Shown: piece by piece, positions 41,250 to 50,681 of the stretch
Layout: every line of letters begins with the position of its first letter
Position numbering within the stretch: the stretch's first letter is position 1
Assembly (NCBI RefSeq): GCF_016722785.1
Contig: NZ_JAEQNE010000006.1
Coordinates: forward strand, 237,501-301,500
Source of the DNA: Ramlibacter monticola
Lineage (GTDB): Bacteria > Pseudomonadota > Gammaproteobacteria > Burkholderiales > Burkholderiaceae_C
DNA length: 64,000 nt
Direction of reading: 5' to 3'
Notes under the pieces: generated by a model
Databases searched by the model: none
What the model was told of the DNA's origin: nothing
The model's input: the letters and a program-made list of their open reading frames with translations, nothing else
Made by a program: the position numbers and the translations under genes

Positions 41250-42167
41250 CTATGGTTTCGCGCTGGCCGGCTTGTGCGACAGGCTCCAGACGTAGCTCGC
41301 GAGCACGTGGATCTGGGCTTCGGTCAGCTTGCCCTCCTGGGCCGGCATCTGGTTGGTCTTGCCGCCGGTCACCATGGCGACGATCGCGTTCTCACCCCAG
41401 CCGTGCAGCCAGATGTCGTCCGACAGGTTGGGCGCGCCGATCGCCTGGTTGCCCTTGCCGTCCGGCCCGTGGCAGGCGGCGCAGGCGGCGAATTTCGCCT
41501 TGCCCAGTTGGGCGCGCACGGAGTCGTGCGGGCTGCCCGACAGGCTCAGGACGTAGTGCGCCACGTTGCGCACGTCGTCGGGCGAGCCGACGGCGGCGGC
41601 CATCGGGGGCATCATGCCGATGCGGCCCTTGGTGATCGTTTCCTTGATCTTCTCGGGCGTGCCGCCGTGCAGCCAGTCGGCGTCGGCCAGGTTCGGGAAG
41701 CCCTTGCTGCCGCGGGCGTCGGAGCCGTGGCACTGCGCGCAGTTGTTCATGAACAGGCGCTCGCCGATCGCCATGGCATTCGGGTCGCCGGCCAGCTCTT
41801 CCGTCTTCTTCGCCGTGAACTGCGCGTACATCGGCTCGAGTTCCTTGTTGGCCTTGGCCACCTCGGACTCGTACTCGCCGCGGGTGCTCCACTTCAGTTC
41901 GCCCTCGTAGGAACCCAGGCCGGGGTAGGCGACCAGGTACAGCAGCGAGAAGACGATCGTGATGATGAACAGGCCCACCCACCACATGGGCAGCGGGTTG
42001 TTCATCTCCGTCAGGTCCTCGTCCCAGACGTGGCCCGTGGTGTTGTCGGCGCCCGGCTCGACCTTCTTGCGCGACGTCATCCACAGCAGAAGCGCGCAGC
42101 CGAAGATGCCGCCCAGCGTGATCGTGATGACCCAGAAGGACCAGAAGCTACTCGTGAAATCGCTCAT
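41250..42167 (-). CDS. ccoP: CcoP, cbb3-type cytochrome oxidase dihaem subunit
   Basis: A 305-residue membrane-anchored dihaem cytochrome c that delivers electrons to CcoO and CcoN. Two N-terminal helices (FWVITITLGGIFGCALLLWM and WVGLFIITIVFSLLYLVAYP) flank the conserved loop HVWDEDLTEMNNPLP. Haem sites are CAQCHGSDARGSKG near residue 141 and CAACHGPDGKGNQ near 231, with Met ligands in GMMPPMA and NQMPAQ. It is preceded by ccoQ (9 bp gap). Confidence 0.97.
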   Translation of the reverse strand: MSDFTSSFWSFWVITITLGGIFGCALLLWMTSRKKVEPGADNTTGHVWDEDLTEMNNPLPMWWVGLFIITIVFSLLYLVAYPGLGSYEGELKWSTRGEYESEVAKANKELEPMYAQFTAKKTEELAGDPNAMAIGERLFMNNCAQCHGSDARGSKGFPNLADADWLHGGTPEKIKETITKGRIGMMPPMAAAVGSPDDVRNVAHYVLSLSGSPHDSVRAQLGKAKFAACAACHGPDGKGNQAIGAPNLSDDIWLHGWGENAIVAMVTGGKTNQMPAQEGKLTEAQIHVLASYVWSLSHKPASAKP

Positions 42168-42176
42168 GGTCTCCTC

Positions 42177-42314
42177 TTAGTCCTGCAGGAAAGGGATGCG
42201 GCCGGCTTCCTCGAAGCTGGCGCGGTTGCGGCGGGCCCAGGCCCAGGCGACGATGCCGATGAAGGTGGCGAACGAGACGACCGTCACGATCTCGCGCACG
42301 GTGTTGATGTCCAT
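42177..42314 (-). CDS. ccoQ: CcoQ, small cbb3 oxidase subunit
   Basis: A 45-residue single-helix protein, MDINTVREIVTVVSFATFIG continuing to FEEAGRIPFLQD. CcoQ stabilises the cbb3 complex under oxygen. It is too short for usual gene-length cut-offs but its place between ccoO and ccoP, the helix, and a GGAGAAC ribosome binding site make it certain. Confidence 0.93.
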   Translation of the reverse strand: MDINTVREIVTVVSFATFIGIVAWAWARRNRASFEEAGRIPFLQD

Positions 42315-42327
42315 GCTCTTGTTCTCC

Positions 42328-42951
42328 TTACTTGAGGGCCTTGCCCAGGGACTGGAGATAGGCCACCACGGCGTCCATCTCGGTCTTGCCCTTGAGCTGC
42401 TCGGGGGCCTTGGCGATCTCTTCGTCGGTGTACGGGACGCCGACGGTGCGCAGCGCCTTCATGTGGGCGGAGATGGTGGACGCGTCGGCTGCGTTCTTCT
42501 CCAGCCACGTGTAGGCCGGCATGTTGGACTCGGGCACGACGTCGCGAGGGTTGTTCAGGTGGATGCGATGCCACTCGTCCGAGTACTTGCCGCCCACGCG
42601 GTGCAGGTCGGGGCCGGTGCGCTTGGAACCCCACTGGAAGGGGTGGTCCCACACGAACTCGCCCGCCACGGAGTAGTGGCCGTAGCGCATGGTCTCGGCG
42701 CGGAACGGCCGGATCATCTGAGAGTGGCAGTTGTAGCAGCCCTCGCGCAGGTAGATGTCGCGGCCGGCGACCTGCAGCGCCGTGTAGGGCTTCAGGCCGG
42801 CGACGGGCTCGGTGGTGGACTTCTGGAAGAACAGGGGCACGATCTCCGCCAGGCCGCCGAAGGCGACCACGACGAGGATCAGCACGATCATCAGGAAGTT
42901 GTTGGTCTCGATCTTCTCGTGGGAGAAGCCGGGTGCGGTCTTGTCGCTCAT
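42328..42951 (-). CDS. ccoO: CcoO, cbb3-type cytochrome oxidase monohaem subunit
   Basis: A 207-residue membrane-anchored cytochrome c. One helix ([24 protein letters not shown]) is followed by the haem site [22 protein letters not shown] near residue 75 and a Met ligand in [10 protein letters not shown]. The start MSDKTAPGF is chosen over longer in-frame options because it directly follows ccoN with normal spacing (19 bp). It transfers electrons from CcoP to CcoN. Confidence 0.97.
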   Translation of the reverse strand: MSDKTAPGFSHEKIETNNFLMIVLILVVVAFGGLAEIVPLFFQKSTTEPVAGLKPYTALQVAGRDIYLREGCYNCHSQMIRPFRAETMRYGHYSVAGEFVWDHPFQWGSKRTGPDLHRVGGKYSDEWHRIHLNNPRDVVPESNMPAYTWLEKNAADASTISAHMKALRTVGVPYTDEEIAKAPEQLKGKTEMDAVVAYLQSLGKALK

Positions 42952-42970
42952 GGTGCTGCTCTTTCTGGTG

Positions 42971-44407
42971 TCAGGCGTGGGCGGCCACCGCGGGGATGCT
43001 GACGCGCACGGCGCGGCCGTTGGCAACGGTCATCCAGGTGTTCCAGGCCATCACCACCATGCCGGTCAGGTACAGCAGGCCGCCGAGCACGCGGATCACG
43101 TAGAAGGGATAGGTCGCCTTGACGCTTTCCACGAAGGTGTAGGTGAGCGTGCCGTCGACGTTGACCGCGCGCCACATCAGGCCCTGCATCACGCCGGCGA
43201 TCCACATGGCGGCGATGTACAGCACGATGCCGATGGTGGCGGTCCAGAAGTGCAGCTCGATCGCCTTGACCGAGTACATCTTCTTCTGGCCGAACAGGCG
43301 CGGGATCAGGTAGTACAGGGAGCCCATGGAGATCAGGCCCACCCAGCCCAGCGCGCCGGAGTGCACGTGGCCGATCGTCCAGTCGGTGTAGTGCGACAGC
43401 GCGTTGACCGTCTTGATCGACATCATCGGGCCCTCGAACGTGCTCATGCCGTAGAAGGACAGCGACACGATCAGGAAGCGCAGCACGGGGTCGTCGCGCA
43501 GCTTGTGCCAGGCCCCCGAGAGGGTCATGATGCCGTTGATCATGCCGCCCCAGCTGGGCGCCAGCAGGATCAGGGAGAACATCATGCCGACCGACTGCGT
43601 CCAGTCCGGCAGCGCGGTGTAGTGCAGGTGGTGCGGGCCCGCCCACATGTAGGTGAAGATCAGGGCCCAGAAGTGCACGATGGACAGGCGATAGCTGTAC
43701 ACCGGGCGCTCGGCCTGCTTGGGGATGAAGTAGTACATCATCCCCAGGAAGCCCGCGGTCAGGAAGAAGCCCACCGCGTTATGGCCGTACCACCACTGCA
43801 CCATGGCGTCCTGCACGCCGGCGTAGGCGGAGTAGGACTTCATGAAGCCGGCGGGGATCGCGGCGCTGTTGACGATGTGCAGCAGCGCCACCGCCAGGAT
43901 GAAGCCGCCGTAGAACCAGTTGGCCACGTAGATGTGCCTGACCTTGCGGATGCCGACCGTGCCGAAGAACACGATGGCGTAGGCCACCCAGACGAGCGCG
44001 ATCAGGATGTCGATCGGCCACTCGAGTTCGGCGTATTCCTTGCCCGAGGTGTAGCCCAGGGGCAGGCTGATGGCGGCCGCCACGATCACGGCCTGCCAGC
44101 CCCAGAAGGTGAACGACGCCAGCTTCGGCGCGAAAAGGGAGACCTGCGAGGTGCGCTGGACCACCCAGTAGGAGGTGGCGAACAGGGCGCTGCCGCCGAA
44201 CGCGAAGATGACCGCGTTGGTGTGCAGCGGGCGCAGTCGCCCATAGCTGAGCCAGGGAATGCCCAGATTCAGTTCGGGCCAGGCCAGCTGGGCCGCGATG
44301 AACACGCCGACGAGCATGCCCACCACGCCCCATACCACGGCCATCAGCGAGAACTGCCGGACGACCGTGTCGTTGTACGTGGCAGAGGTAACGCTAGGTT
44401 CGTTCAT
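42971..44407 (-). CDS. ccoN: CcoN, cbb3-type cytochrome oxidase catalytic subunit
   Basis: A 478-residue polytopic haem-copper oxidase subunit (haem b, haem b3-CuB) with high oxygen affinity. About twelve helices; the haem b His is in [13 protein letters not shown], the CuB/haem region in [20 protein letters not shown] with YGHNAV, the HH pair in [18 protein letters not shown], and the final haem histidines in [16 protein letters not shown]. It is the first gene of ccoNOQP, with two FNR-type boxes in the 109-bp gap upstream, as expected for a microaerobically induced oxidase. Confidence 0.98.
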   Translation of the reverse strand: MNEPSVTSATYNDTVVRQFSLMAVVWGVVGMLVGVFIAAQLAWPELNLGIPWLSYGRLRPLHTNAVIFAFGGSALFATSYWVVQRTSQVSLFAPKLASFTFWGWQAVIVAAAISLPLGYTSGKEYAELEWPIDILIALVWVAYAIVFFGTVGIRKVRHIYVANWFYGGFILAVALLHIVNSAAIPAGFMKSYSAYAGVQDAMVQWWYGHNAVGFFLTAGFLGMMYYFIPKQAERPVYSYRLSIVHFWALIFTYMWAGPHHLHYTALPDWTQSVGMMFSLILLAPSWGGMINGIMTLSGAWHKLRDDPVLRFLIVSLSFYGMSTFEGPMMSIKTVNALSHYTDWTIGHVHSGALGWVGLISMGSLYYLIPRLFGQKKMYSVKAIELHFWTATIGIVLYIAAMWIAGVMQGLMWRAVNVDGTLTYTFVESVKATYPFYVIRVLGGLLYLTGMVVMAWNTWMTVANGRAVRVSIPAVAAHA

Positions 44408-44460
44408 GAAGCACCTTTTACAGATGCCCGAGAGTGTCCTGTCGGGGATCTGCGCCCCGG

Positions 44461-44474
44461 TTGATGAAGGTCAA
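44461..44474. promoter_or_regulatory. FNR-type box 1 upstream of ccoN
   Basis: TTGATGAAGGTCAA, exact TTGA-N6-TCAA core, nine of ten positions of the full consensus. It is about 54 bp from the ccoN start codon. Confidence 0.8.
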
Positions 44475-44489
44475 GCGGCCCGGGTTTTC

Positions 44490-44503
44490 TTGACCCGCAT
44501 CAA
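44490..44503. promoter_or_regulatory. FNR-type box 2 upstream of ccoN
   Basis: TTGACCCGCATCAA, exact core, nine of ten of the full consensus. Its centre is 29 bp further upstream than box 1, close to three helical turns, and it lies 13 bp past the ccoS stop. The two boxes could give cooperative or graded oxygen control. Confidence 0.75.
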
Positions 44504-44516
44504 GTTTTGCGCGACG

Positions 44517-44654
44517 TCAATCTTCGCGCAGGATGCGTTCGCCCTCGGCCTCGATGCCGTCGAACTGCCCGCGCCACACGGCCCACCCGAGCGCGGCCAG
44601 GATGGCGAGCGCGAGCACGACCGACAGGGGAACCAGCACGAAGAGGATGTCCAT
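44517..44654 (-). CDS. ccoS: CcoS, cbb3 oxidase maturation protein
   Basis: A 45-residue single-helix protein (MDILFVLVPLSVVLALAILA, then WAVWRGQFDGIEAEGERIL). The C-terminal QFDxxExEGxRIL motif is diagnostic of CcoS, which is needed for cofactor insertion into CcoN. It starts 5 bp after the ccoI stop. Confidence 0.95.
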   Translation of the reverse strand: MDILFVLVPLSVVLALAILAALGWAVWRGQFDGIEAEGERILRED

Positions 44655-44659
44655 ACTTG

Positions 44660-46951
44660 TTACGTCCGCAGGCGCGCCAGGCGCGCCGCATTGAGTACGA
44701 CCAACAGGGAACTGGCCGCCATGCCCAGGCCCGCGAGCCAAGGCGGCATCTGCCCCGCGATCGCGAGCGGCACGGACACCGCGTTGTAGAGGCCCGCCCA
44801 GAACAGGTTCTGCCGCACGACCGAGCGGGTGCGCCGCGCCTGCCGCAGCACCGCAGCCACGCCCTCCAGCTGCCCGCCCTGGATAATGAAATCGGCCCGC
44901 GCCTGGGCGACCGGCACGGCCTGCCCCAGCGCGATGGAGAGGTCGGCCCGGGCGAGCACCGGGCCGTCGTTCATGCCGTCGCCGACCATGGCGACGCGAT
45001 GGCCATGCGCCTGCAGGCCGGCCACGTGATCGAGCTTGTGCTGCGGCGTCTGGCCGCCCAGGGCGCTGGAGAAGCCGAGCCGTTGCGCCAGCCGCTGCAC
45101 GGCCGCGGGCTGGTCCCCGGACAGCACCTCGGGCTGCAGGCCCAGGCGCTGCAGGCCGGCCATCGCTTCCGGCGCGCCAGGCCGCAGGGTCTCCTCCAGC
45201 GCGAAGCTGGCGAGCCAGCCGCTCTCGTCCGCCAGGTGGACCTGGGGAAAGCCGGCCTGTTCCCCGGCCGCGATGCCGCAGAAGGCGGCGGAGCCCAGGC
45301 GCAGCGTGCGACTCGCGCCGGCTGCCTCCAGCCGGCCCTGGACGCCACGGCCGCCCTGTTCCTGCACGGCCTGCACCTGCGGCCCCGTCCCGGACGCCGC
45401 GTCGGCGAGCGCCCGCGAAGCCGGATGCAATGAATGCCGCGCCAGCGCGCCGGCCAGCGCGAGCGCTTCCTGTTCGGCGACGCCGTCCCGCGTGCGCACG
45501 CTGCGCACCGACATGCGATCCGTGGTGAGCGTGCCGGTCTTGTCGAACACCACCGTGTCGATGGAGGCGCCGGATTCGAGTGCGTCCAGCCGCTGCACCA
45601 GGATGCCGCGGCGCGCCAGCGCGCCGGCGGCGGCCAGCGTGGCCGCGGGCGTGGCCAGCGACAGCGCGCAGGGGCAGGTCACGATCAGCACGGCGACGGC
45701 CACGCCGAGCGCCTGGCCCGGGCCCTGGGGCCACCACCACCAGGCGGCGGCGCCGGCGGCGAACAGGACGGCCAGCAGGAAGGGGGTCGCCAGGCGGTCC
45801 GCCAGCCGCGCGATGGCGGGCTTCTCCACCGAGGCGCGCTCCATCATGGCCACGATCTGGCCATAGCGGGTGTCCGCGCCGGTGCGCTCCACCAGCACGA
45901 CGATGGTTCCGCCGAGGTTGGCGCTGCCGGCGATCACGCCCTGCCCCGCCGCGCGCGGCAGCGGCGTCGACTCGCCCGTCAGCAGCGCCTCGTCGACCTG
46001 GGTCTCGCCCTCCAGGATGCGGCCGTCGGCCGGGAAGACCTCGCCGGCCCGCAGGCGGATGCGGTCGCCGGCTTGCAGGCGGCGCACCGGGACGCGTTCG
46101 GCGCCGCCGTCGGCGGCCAGGCGCTCCACCGTGTCCGGCAGGCGGCGCGCCAGGGCCTCCAGCGCGCCGGCGGTGCGGTCGCGCAGGCGCTGTTCCAGCA
46201 ACCGGCCGGACAGCAGGAAGAACACGAACATGGTGACCGAGTCGTACCAGACTTCGCCGCCCATGGGCCCCTGGGGATCGAAGGTGACGGCGGTGCTCGC
46301 CCCGAAGGCGATCAGGATCCCCAGCGAGACCGGCACGTCCATGCCCACGCGGGCGTGGCGCAGGTCGCGCCAGGCGGAGGCGAAGAAGGGACGGCAGGAG
46401 AACACCAGCACCGGCAGCGTCAGCAGCCAGGCGGCCCAGCGCAGCAGCGCGGCCACGTCCGGCGTCATCTCCCCCGGGGCGGCGACGTAGGCCGGCACGG
46501 CGTACATCATCACCTGCATCATGCAGAAGCCGGCCACCAGCCAGCGCCACAGCAGCATGCGCTGGGCCTGCCGCCGCGGGACGGCCACGAGCTGGTCGCT
46601 CGCCGGCAGGCCGCGGTAGCCGGCGCGCTGCAGGGCCTCCAGCCACTGCGAAGGCCGGCCCCGCTGCGGCGTCCAGACCACGCGGGCGGTGGCGGTGGCG
46701 CCGTTCACCTGCACGTCCTCCACCCCGGGCAGGGGTTTCAGGGCGTCCTCGACGGTGAGCGAGCAGCCGGGGCAGTACATGCCCTCGATGGCCAGGTAGG
46801 ACTCCCAGGCGTCGTCGCGGCCCTTGACCGGCCGGCTGAACGACTCCCACTCGGCGCGGTCGTCCAGCGCCGCCGCGTCCGCGCCGCGCGCGGGCGCTTC
46901 CGCGGCCTGCGGTGCGACGGACAGGGGAGACGGGAGGGCAGCAGCCTGCAT
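44660..46951 (-). CDS. ccoI: CcoI/FixI, copper-exporting P1B-type ATPase for cbb3 assembly
   Basis: A 763-residue heavy-metal ATPase that moves copper across the inner membrane for assembly of the CcoN copper site. A cysteine-containing metal-binding domain (IEGMYCPGCSLTVEDALKPL) near residue 60 is followed by eight helices, the actuator domain with TGES, the ion-binding motif TCPCALSLATPAA near 429, the phosphorylation site DKTGTLT near 472 and the hinge MVGDGMNDGPVLA. It is first of the ccoIS unit and lies upstream of ccoN on the same strand. An FNR-type box is 35 bp before its start. Confidence 0.96.
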   Translation of the reverse strand: MQAAALPSPLSVAPQAAEAPARGADAAALDDRAEWESFSRPVKGRDDAWESYLAIEGMYCPGCSLTVEDALKPLPGVEDVQVNGATATARVVWTPQRGRPSQWLEALQRAGYRGLPASDQLVAVPRRQAQRMLLWRWLVAGFCMMQVMMYAVPAYVAAPGEMTPDVAALLRWAAWLLTLPVLVFSCRPFFASAWRDLRHARVGMDVPVSLGILIAFGASTAVTFDPQGPMGGEVWYDSVTMFVFFLLSGRLLEQRLRDRTAGALEALARRLPDTVERLAADGGAERVPVRRLQAGDRIRLRAGEVFPADGRILEGETQVDEALLTGESTPLPRAAGQGVIAGSANLGGTIVVLVERTGADTRYGQIVAMMERASVEKPAIARLADRLATPFLLAVLFAAGAAAWWWWPQGPGQALGVAVAVLIVTCPCALSLATPAATLAAAGALARRGILVQRLDALESGASIDTVVFDKTGTLTTDRMSVRSVRTRDGVAEQEALALAGALARHSLHPASRALADAASGTGPQVQAVQEQGGRGVQGRLEAAGASRTLRLGSAAFCGIAAGEQAGFPQVHLADESGWLASFALEETLRPGAPEAMAGLQRLGLQPEVLSGDQPAAVQRLAQRLGFSSALGGQTPQHKLDHVAGLQAHGHRVAMVGDGMNDGPVLARADLSIALGQAVPVAQARADFIIQGGQLEGVAAVLRQARRTRSVVRQNLFWAGLYNAVSVPLAIAGQMPPWLAGLGMAASSLLVVLNAARLARLRT

Positions 46952-46985
46952 GCGACGAGACTAAGGGCCGCCCCACGCCCGCCGG

Positions 46986-46999
46986 TTGATGCACGTCAA
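46986..46999. promoter_or_regulatory. FNR-type box between ccoI and the usp genes
   Basis: TTGATGCACGTCAA, exact core, nine of ten of the full consensus, itself nearly a perfect palindrome. It is 35 bp from the ccoI start and about 60 bp from the universal stress protein start, so it may serve both directions. Confidence 0.75.
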
Positions 47000-47059
47000 T
47001 CGGCGCCGGGGGCCGCCGCCTAAGCTTGCCTCATCCATACAGCAACGACGGGAGCCGCC

Positions 47060-47503
47060 ATGTACAAACGCATCCTGGTTCCGACCGACGGGTCCGCGCT
47101 GTCGAAGAAGGCCATCAAGAGCGCCGTGGAACTGGCCGCGGCGCTCGGCGCGGAAGTCGTGGCCCTCAACGTGGTGCCGCGCTATCCCCGCTCCTACTTC
47201 GAGGGCGGCGTGTCCGTCAGCGTCGCGGACGTGGCGCGCATCGAGAAGCAGTGGGCCGAGCAGGGCCAGGCGGTGGCCGACGAGGTCGGCAAGGCGGCCG
47301 CGAAGGCGGGCGTGCAGTCCCGCGCGACCACCGTGCGCTCCGACCTGGTGGCGGAGGCGATCCTCGCCGCCGCGCGCAAGAGCAGGTGCGACCTGATCGT
47401 GATGGCCTCGCACGGCCGCAGGGGCATCAAGCGGCTGCTGCTGGGCAGCGAGACGCAGCACGTGCTGACCCATGGCAACATACCGGTGCTGGTCCTGCGC
47501 TGA
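47060..47503 (+). CDS. Universal stress protein (UspA family)
   Basis: A 147-residue cytoplasmic protein. The start MYKRILVPTDGSALSKKAIK and the ATP-binding end VMASHGRRGIKRLLLGSETQ match the nucleotide-binding UspA branch (G-x2-G-x9-G-S/T). It is followed after 37 bp by a second, less similar Usp gene. The FNR-type box upstream suggests induction when oxygen falls, as known for Usp proteins near cbb3 and denitrification genes. Confidence 0.93.
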   Translation: MYKRILVPTDGSALSKKAIKSAVELAAALGAEVVALNVVPRYPRSYFEGGVSVSVADVARIEKQWAEQGQAVADEVGKAAAKAGVQSRATTVRSDLVAEAILAAARKSRCDLIVMASHGRRGIKRLLLGSETQHVLTHGNIPVLVLR

Positions 47504-47540
47504 CCGGCATCCCAATGGCAAAGAACAAGAGAGTGGAAGC

Positions 47541-47963
47541 ATGAAGATCCTCCTCGCTGCCGATGGCAGCACCTACACCAAGAAGGCCCTCGCCTTCCTC
47601 GTCACGAATCACGAGATCGCCGGCGGGGACGGGGAAATCGTGGTCGTGAACGTGCAGCCGGCCATGCCGCCGCGCGTGAAGAGCATGGTCGGCGCGGCCG
47701 CCGTGCAGGACTACCACCGCGAGGAAGCCGAGAAGGTGCTCAAGCCGATCGAGAAGTTCCTGGAGCGCCACTCCATTTCCTACACCTCGCGCTGGGCGGT
47801 CGGCAATCCCGGCGTCGAGATCGTCAAGGCCGCCAAGAAGGACAAGGCGCAGATGATCGTGATGGGCACCCACGGCCACGGCATCCTGGGGCGCGCGATC
47901 CTGGGCAGCGTCGCCCAGAACGTGCTGACGCAGATCGAGATCCCGGTCCTGCTCGTGAAGTAG
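47541..47963 (+). CDS. Universal stress protein (UspA family), second copy
   Basis: A 140-residue Usp protein starting MKILLAADGSTYTKKALAFL and ending MGTHGHGILGRAILGSVAQN, with the ATP-binding motif intact. It differs clearly from the preceding Usp, so the pair is not a recent duplication. The two probably share one transcript from the FNR-box promoter at 46986. A purine-rich ribosome binding site (GAGAGTGGAAG) is present. Confidence 0.92.
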   Translation: MKILLAADGSTYTKKALAFLVTNHEIAGGDGEIVVVNVQPAMPPRVKSMVGAAAVQDYHREEAEKVLKPIEKFLERHSISYTSRWAVGNPGVEIVKAAKKDKAQMIVMGTHGHGILGRAILGSVAQNVLTQIEIPVLLVK

Positions 47964-47979
47964 GGGCCCCGCGCCCCTG

Positions 47980-47993
47980 TTGACCGCCGTCAA
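47980..47993. promoter_or_regulatory. FNR-type box upstream of narX
   Basis: TTGACCGCCGTCAA, exact TTGA-N6-TCAA core. It lies 66 bp before the GTG start of the NarX-like kinase gene and 17 bp after the second usp gene. Confidence 0.65.
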
Positions 47994-48052
47994 GGCGCCT
48001 CGCCACCCGGCTCCTAAGCTGGGGGCAGGCGCGAGCTTGCGCCCGCCCCTTC

Positions 48053-49954
48053 GTGAAGCCGACCCTCACCATCACCGCCAAGCTGGTCGTCACCGCAATC
48101 GGCCTCCTGCTGCTGGCGCTGGTTTCCATCGTTCTCACGCTGTGGGTCACCTGGAACATGCAGGGCGGCGCCGCCGCGGTGAACGAGGCCGGCCGCCTGC
48201 GCATGCAGACCTACCGGCTGGCGCTGATCCTGCACACCTCGGGCAACGGCGCCGAAGCACGCCTGCTGGCCCGCGGCTTCGACGAGAGCGTCGCCCTGCT
48301 GCGGCAGGGGGACCCGTCGCGGCCCCTGTTCGTGCCCTGGTCGGAGGAGTCGCGCGCGCGCTTCGCGCAAGTGGGCACGCGCTGGGAAGCGCTGCGCGGG
48401 CGCTGGCTCGACGAGCACCCCGACCCGGACCTGGTGGCGGAAAGCGCCGGTTTCGTGGCGCTGGTGGACGGCTTCGTCGCCGCGATCGAGACCCAGATCT
48501 CCCGCTGGACCGCGGTGCTGCAGATGTTCCAGCTGGCGCTGGTGGGCCTGGCCGTCGCGAGCGCCATGGCCGCGTTCTATTCCGGCTACGTGTTCGTGCT
48601 GCAACCGCTCGCGCGCCTGAAGAAGGGCCTCGCAGCGGTGCAGGCGGGCGACCTGGGCACGCGCGTGGAGGTCGACAGCGGCGACGAATTCGGCGAACTG
48701 GCCGCGGGCTTTAACGCCATGACCGGCACCCTGCAGTCGCTCTACGGCGAGCTGGAGGGCAAGGTGCGCGAGAAGACGCAGCGGCTGGAGCGCGAGCGCC
48801 AGCGGCTGGCGGACCTGTACGAGATCAGCGCCTTCGTGGCCGACGCACCCACCCTGGACGCGCTGGCCCGGGGCTTCGCCGCCCACCTGCGCCGCATCGG
48901 CCGCGCGGACGCCTCGGCGGTGCGCCTGTGCGCGCCGGACCCCGGCCGCTTCGTGCTGGTCGCGCACGAGTGCCTGCCGCAGGAGATCGCTGCCGCGGGC
49001 GCCTGCATCGAGCGCGGTGACTGCTATTGCGGCGAGGTCACGGCGCACGGCCACACCCGCGTGATCCCGATCCTCGACGGCGGCCGCCCGACGCTGGGCC
49101 ACTGCGGGCGGGCGGGCTTTTCGGCGATGGTGTCGGTGCCGATCCGCGTGCACGACCGCCTGCTGGGCGAAGTGAACCTGTTCTACCGCCACCCGGTGGA
49201 GCTGTCGCACGAGGACCGCGAGCTGCTGGACGCCCTGGCCAGCCACCTCGCCAGCGGCCTGGAGAGCCAGCGTGCCGCCGCCCTGGAGCGCGAGGCCGCC
49301 GTCGCCGAGGAACGCGGGCTGCTGGCGCGCGAGCTGCACGACTCCATCGCCCAGGCGCTGCTGTTCATGAAGATCCAGGTCGGCCTGGTGCGGCAGGCGG
49401 CGCAGCGCGGCGACCACGCCGCGGTGGAGCGCGGCATCGCCGAACTGGAGACCGGCGTGCGCGACTGTTATGCCGACGTGCGCGAGCTGCTGCTGCACTT
49501 CCGCACCCGCACCAGCGCCGAGGACATCGAGCCGGCGCTGCGCACCACGCTGCAGAAATTCGAGCACCAGACCGGGCTGCCGGCGCAGCTGCGCATGGAG
49601 GGCCACGGCGTGCCGCTGGCGCCCGACGTGCAGGTGCAGGTGCTGCACATCGTGCAGGAGGCGCTGTCGAACGTGCGCAAGCACGCGCACGCCCGCCACG
49701 TGGAGCTGCGCGTGTGCTCCGCTCCGCACTGGACCTTCGAGGTGCACGACGACGGCGCCGGCTTCGACCCGCAGCGCCCCGGCTCGGACGCCACCCACGT
49801 GGGCCTGCGGATCATGCAGGAGCGCGCGCTGCGCATCGGCGCGCGCGTGCGGGTGCACTCGGCGCCCGGCGCCGGCTGCACCGTCACCCTGGACCTGCCC
49901 GCCACGGGCCCGGCCGCAGCCCCCGCCCCGCTGGCGGAGGCGCTGGCCCGATAA
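48053..49954 (+). CDS. narX: NarX-type nitrate/nitrite sensor histidine kinase
   Basis: A 633-residue membrane kinase. The first helix is LVVTAIGLLLLALVSIVLTL; just after it comes the P-box-like nitrate site AAVNEAGRLRMQTYRLAL, the signature of NarX/NarQ. A second helix (LVGLAVASAMAAFYSGYVFVL), HAMP domain, coiled linker, a Cys-containing GAF-like region (AACIERG.. DCYCGEV) and the HisKA_3 box with phospho-His in LLARELHDSIAQALLFMKIQ follow; the HATPase has NVRKHAHA and DDGAGF. The start is GTG at 48053. narL follows 12 bp later. Confidence 0.93.
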   Translation: MKPTLTITAKLVVTAIGLLLLALVSIVLTLWVTWNMQGGAAAVNEAGRLRMQTYRLALILHTSGNGAEARLLARGFDESVALLRQGDPSRPLFVPWSEESRARFAQVGTRWEALRGRWLDEHPDPDLVAESAGFVALVDGFVAAIETQISRWTAVLQMFQLALVGLAVASAMAAFYSGYVFVLQPLARLKKGLAAVQAGDLGTRVEVDSGDEFGELAAGFNAMTGTLQSLYGELEGKVREKTQRLERERQRLADLYEISAFVADAPTLDALARGFAAHLRRIGRADASAVRLCAPDPGRFVLVAHECLPQEIAAAGACIERGDCYCGEVTAHGHTRVIPILDGGRPTLGHCGRAGFSAMVSVPIRVHDRLLGEVNLFYRHPVELSHEDRELLDALASHLASGLESQRAAALEREAAVAEERGLLARELHDSIAQALLFMKIQVGLVRQAAQRGDHAAVERGIAELETGVRDCYADVRELLLHFRTRTSAEDIEPALRTTLQKFEHQTGLPAQLRMEGHGVPLAPDVQVQVLHIVQEALSNVRKHAHARHVELRVCSAPHWTFEVHDDGAGFDPQRPGSDATHVGLRIMQERALRIGARVRVHSAPGAGCTVTLDLPATGPAAAPAPLAEALAR

Positions 49955-49966
49955 GGAGAAAACGAG

Positions 49967-50644
49967 ATGTCCCCCGTTCGCCTGCTGGTCGTCGACGACC
50001 ACACCCTGTTCCGCCGCGGACTCGTCGCCCTGCTGGCGGCCGACCTCAGCGTCGAAGTGGTGGGCGAGGCCGCCGACGCACCCGAGGCCGTACGCAAAGC
50101 CGGTGCCCTGCAGCCGGACCTCATCCTGCTGGACAACCACCTGCCCGGCGCCACCGGCATCCAGGCGCTGGCGGAGCTGCGCGAGGCGGCGCCGCTGGCC
50201 AAGGTGGTGCTGCTCACCGTGAGCGAGGACGACCAGGACCTGCGGATGGCGCTGCAGGGCGGCGCCAACGGCTACCTGCTCAAGACCATCGAGGGCGACA
50301 TGCTGATCGCCTGCATCCACCGCGTGATGCGGGGCGAGCCCGTGATCAGCCCGGAGCTCATGACCCGGCTGGTGACGGCGCTGCAGGCCGGCGGCGCGCA
50401 GGCCCTCTCGGCCCTGAGCGCCGAGCCGACCCCGCACCCGGAAGGGGCGGCCCTGCTCTCCCCGCGCGAGCAGGAGGTGCTGCAGGAGATCGCCCGCGGC
50501 GCCAGCAACAAGGAGATCGCGCGCGCGCTGCAGATCGCCGAGACCACGGTGAAGATCCACGTCCAGCACATCCTGCGCAAGCTCGGCGTGAGCTCGCGGG
50601 TGCAGGCAGCGGTGGTGGCGACGGCGGGACAGGCGCGCATGTAG
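49967..50644 (+). CDS. narL: NarL-type nitrate/nitrite response regulator
   Basis: A 225-residue regulator. Receiver residues lie in LLVVDDHTLFRRGLVALLAA, LILLDNHLPGATGIQAL (phospho-Asp near residue 56) and GYLLKTIEGD, and the LuxR-type DNA-binding domain in LSPREQEVLQEIARGASNKE, then KEIARALQIAETTVKIHVQH. The sequence agrees well with NarL. Its partner kinase NarX is directly upstream. Targets likely include the narK/narG operon at the window end; no NarL heptamer pattern was firmly identified. Confidence 0.93.
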   Translation: MSPVRLLVVDDHTLFRRGLVALLAADLSVEVVGEAADAPEAVRKAGALQPDLILLDNHLPGATGIQALAELREAAPLAKVVLLTVSEDDQDLRMALQGGANGYLLKTIEGDMLIACIHRVMRGEPVISPELMTRLVTALQAGGAQALSALSAEPTPHPEGAALLSPREQEVLQEIARGASNKEIARALQIAETTVKIHVQHILRKLGVSSRVQAAVVATAGQARM

Positions 50645-50681
50645 GGGTGTGGCCGGCGATCGGCCGCCACTGCAACAACCG

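Noticed and set aside
39430-41295. 621-codon plus-strand frame opposite ccoG and ccoH
   Set aside because: A shadow of ccoG, which has four intact cysteine motifs on the minus strand.
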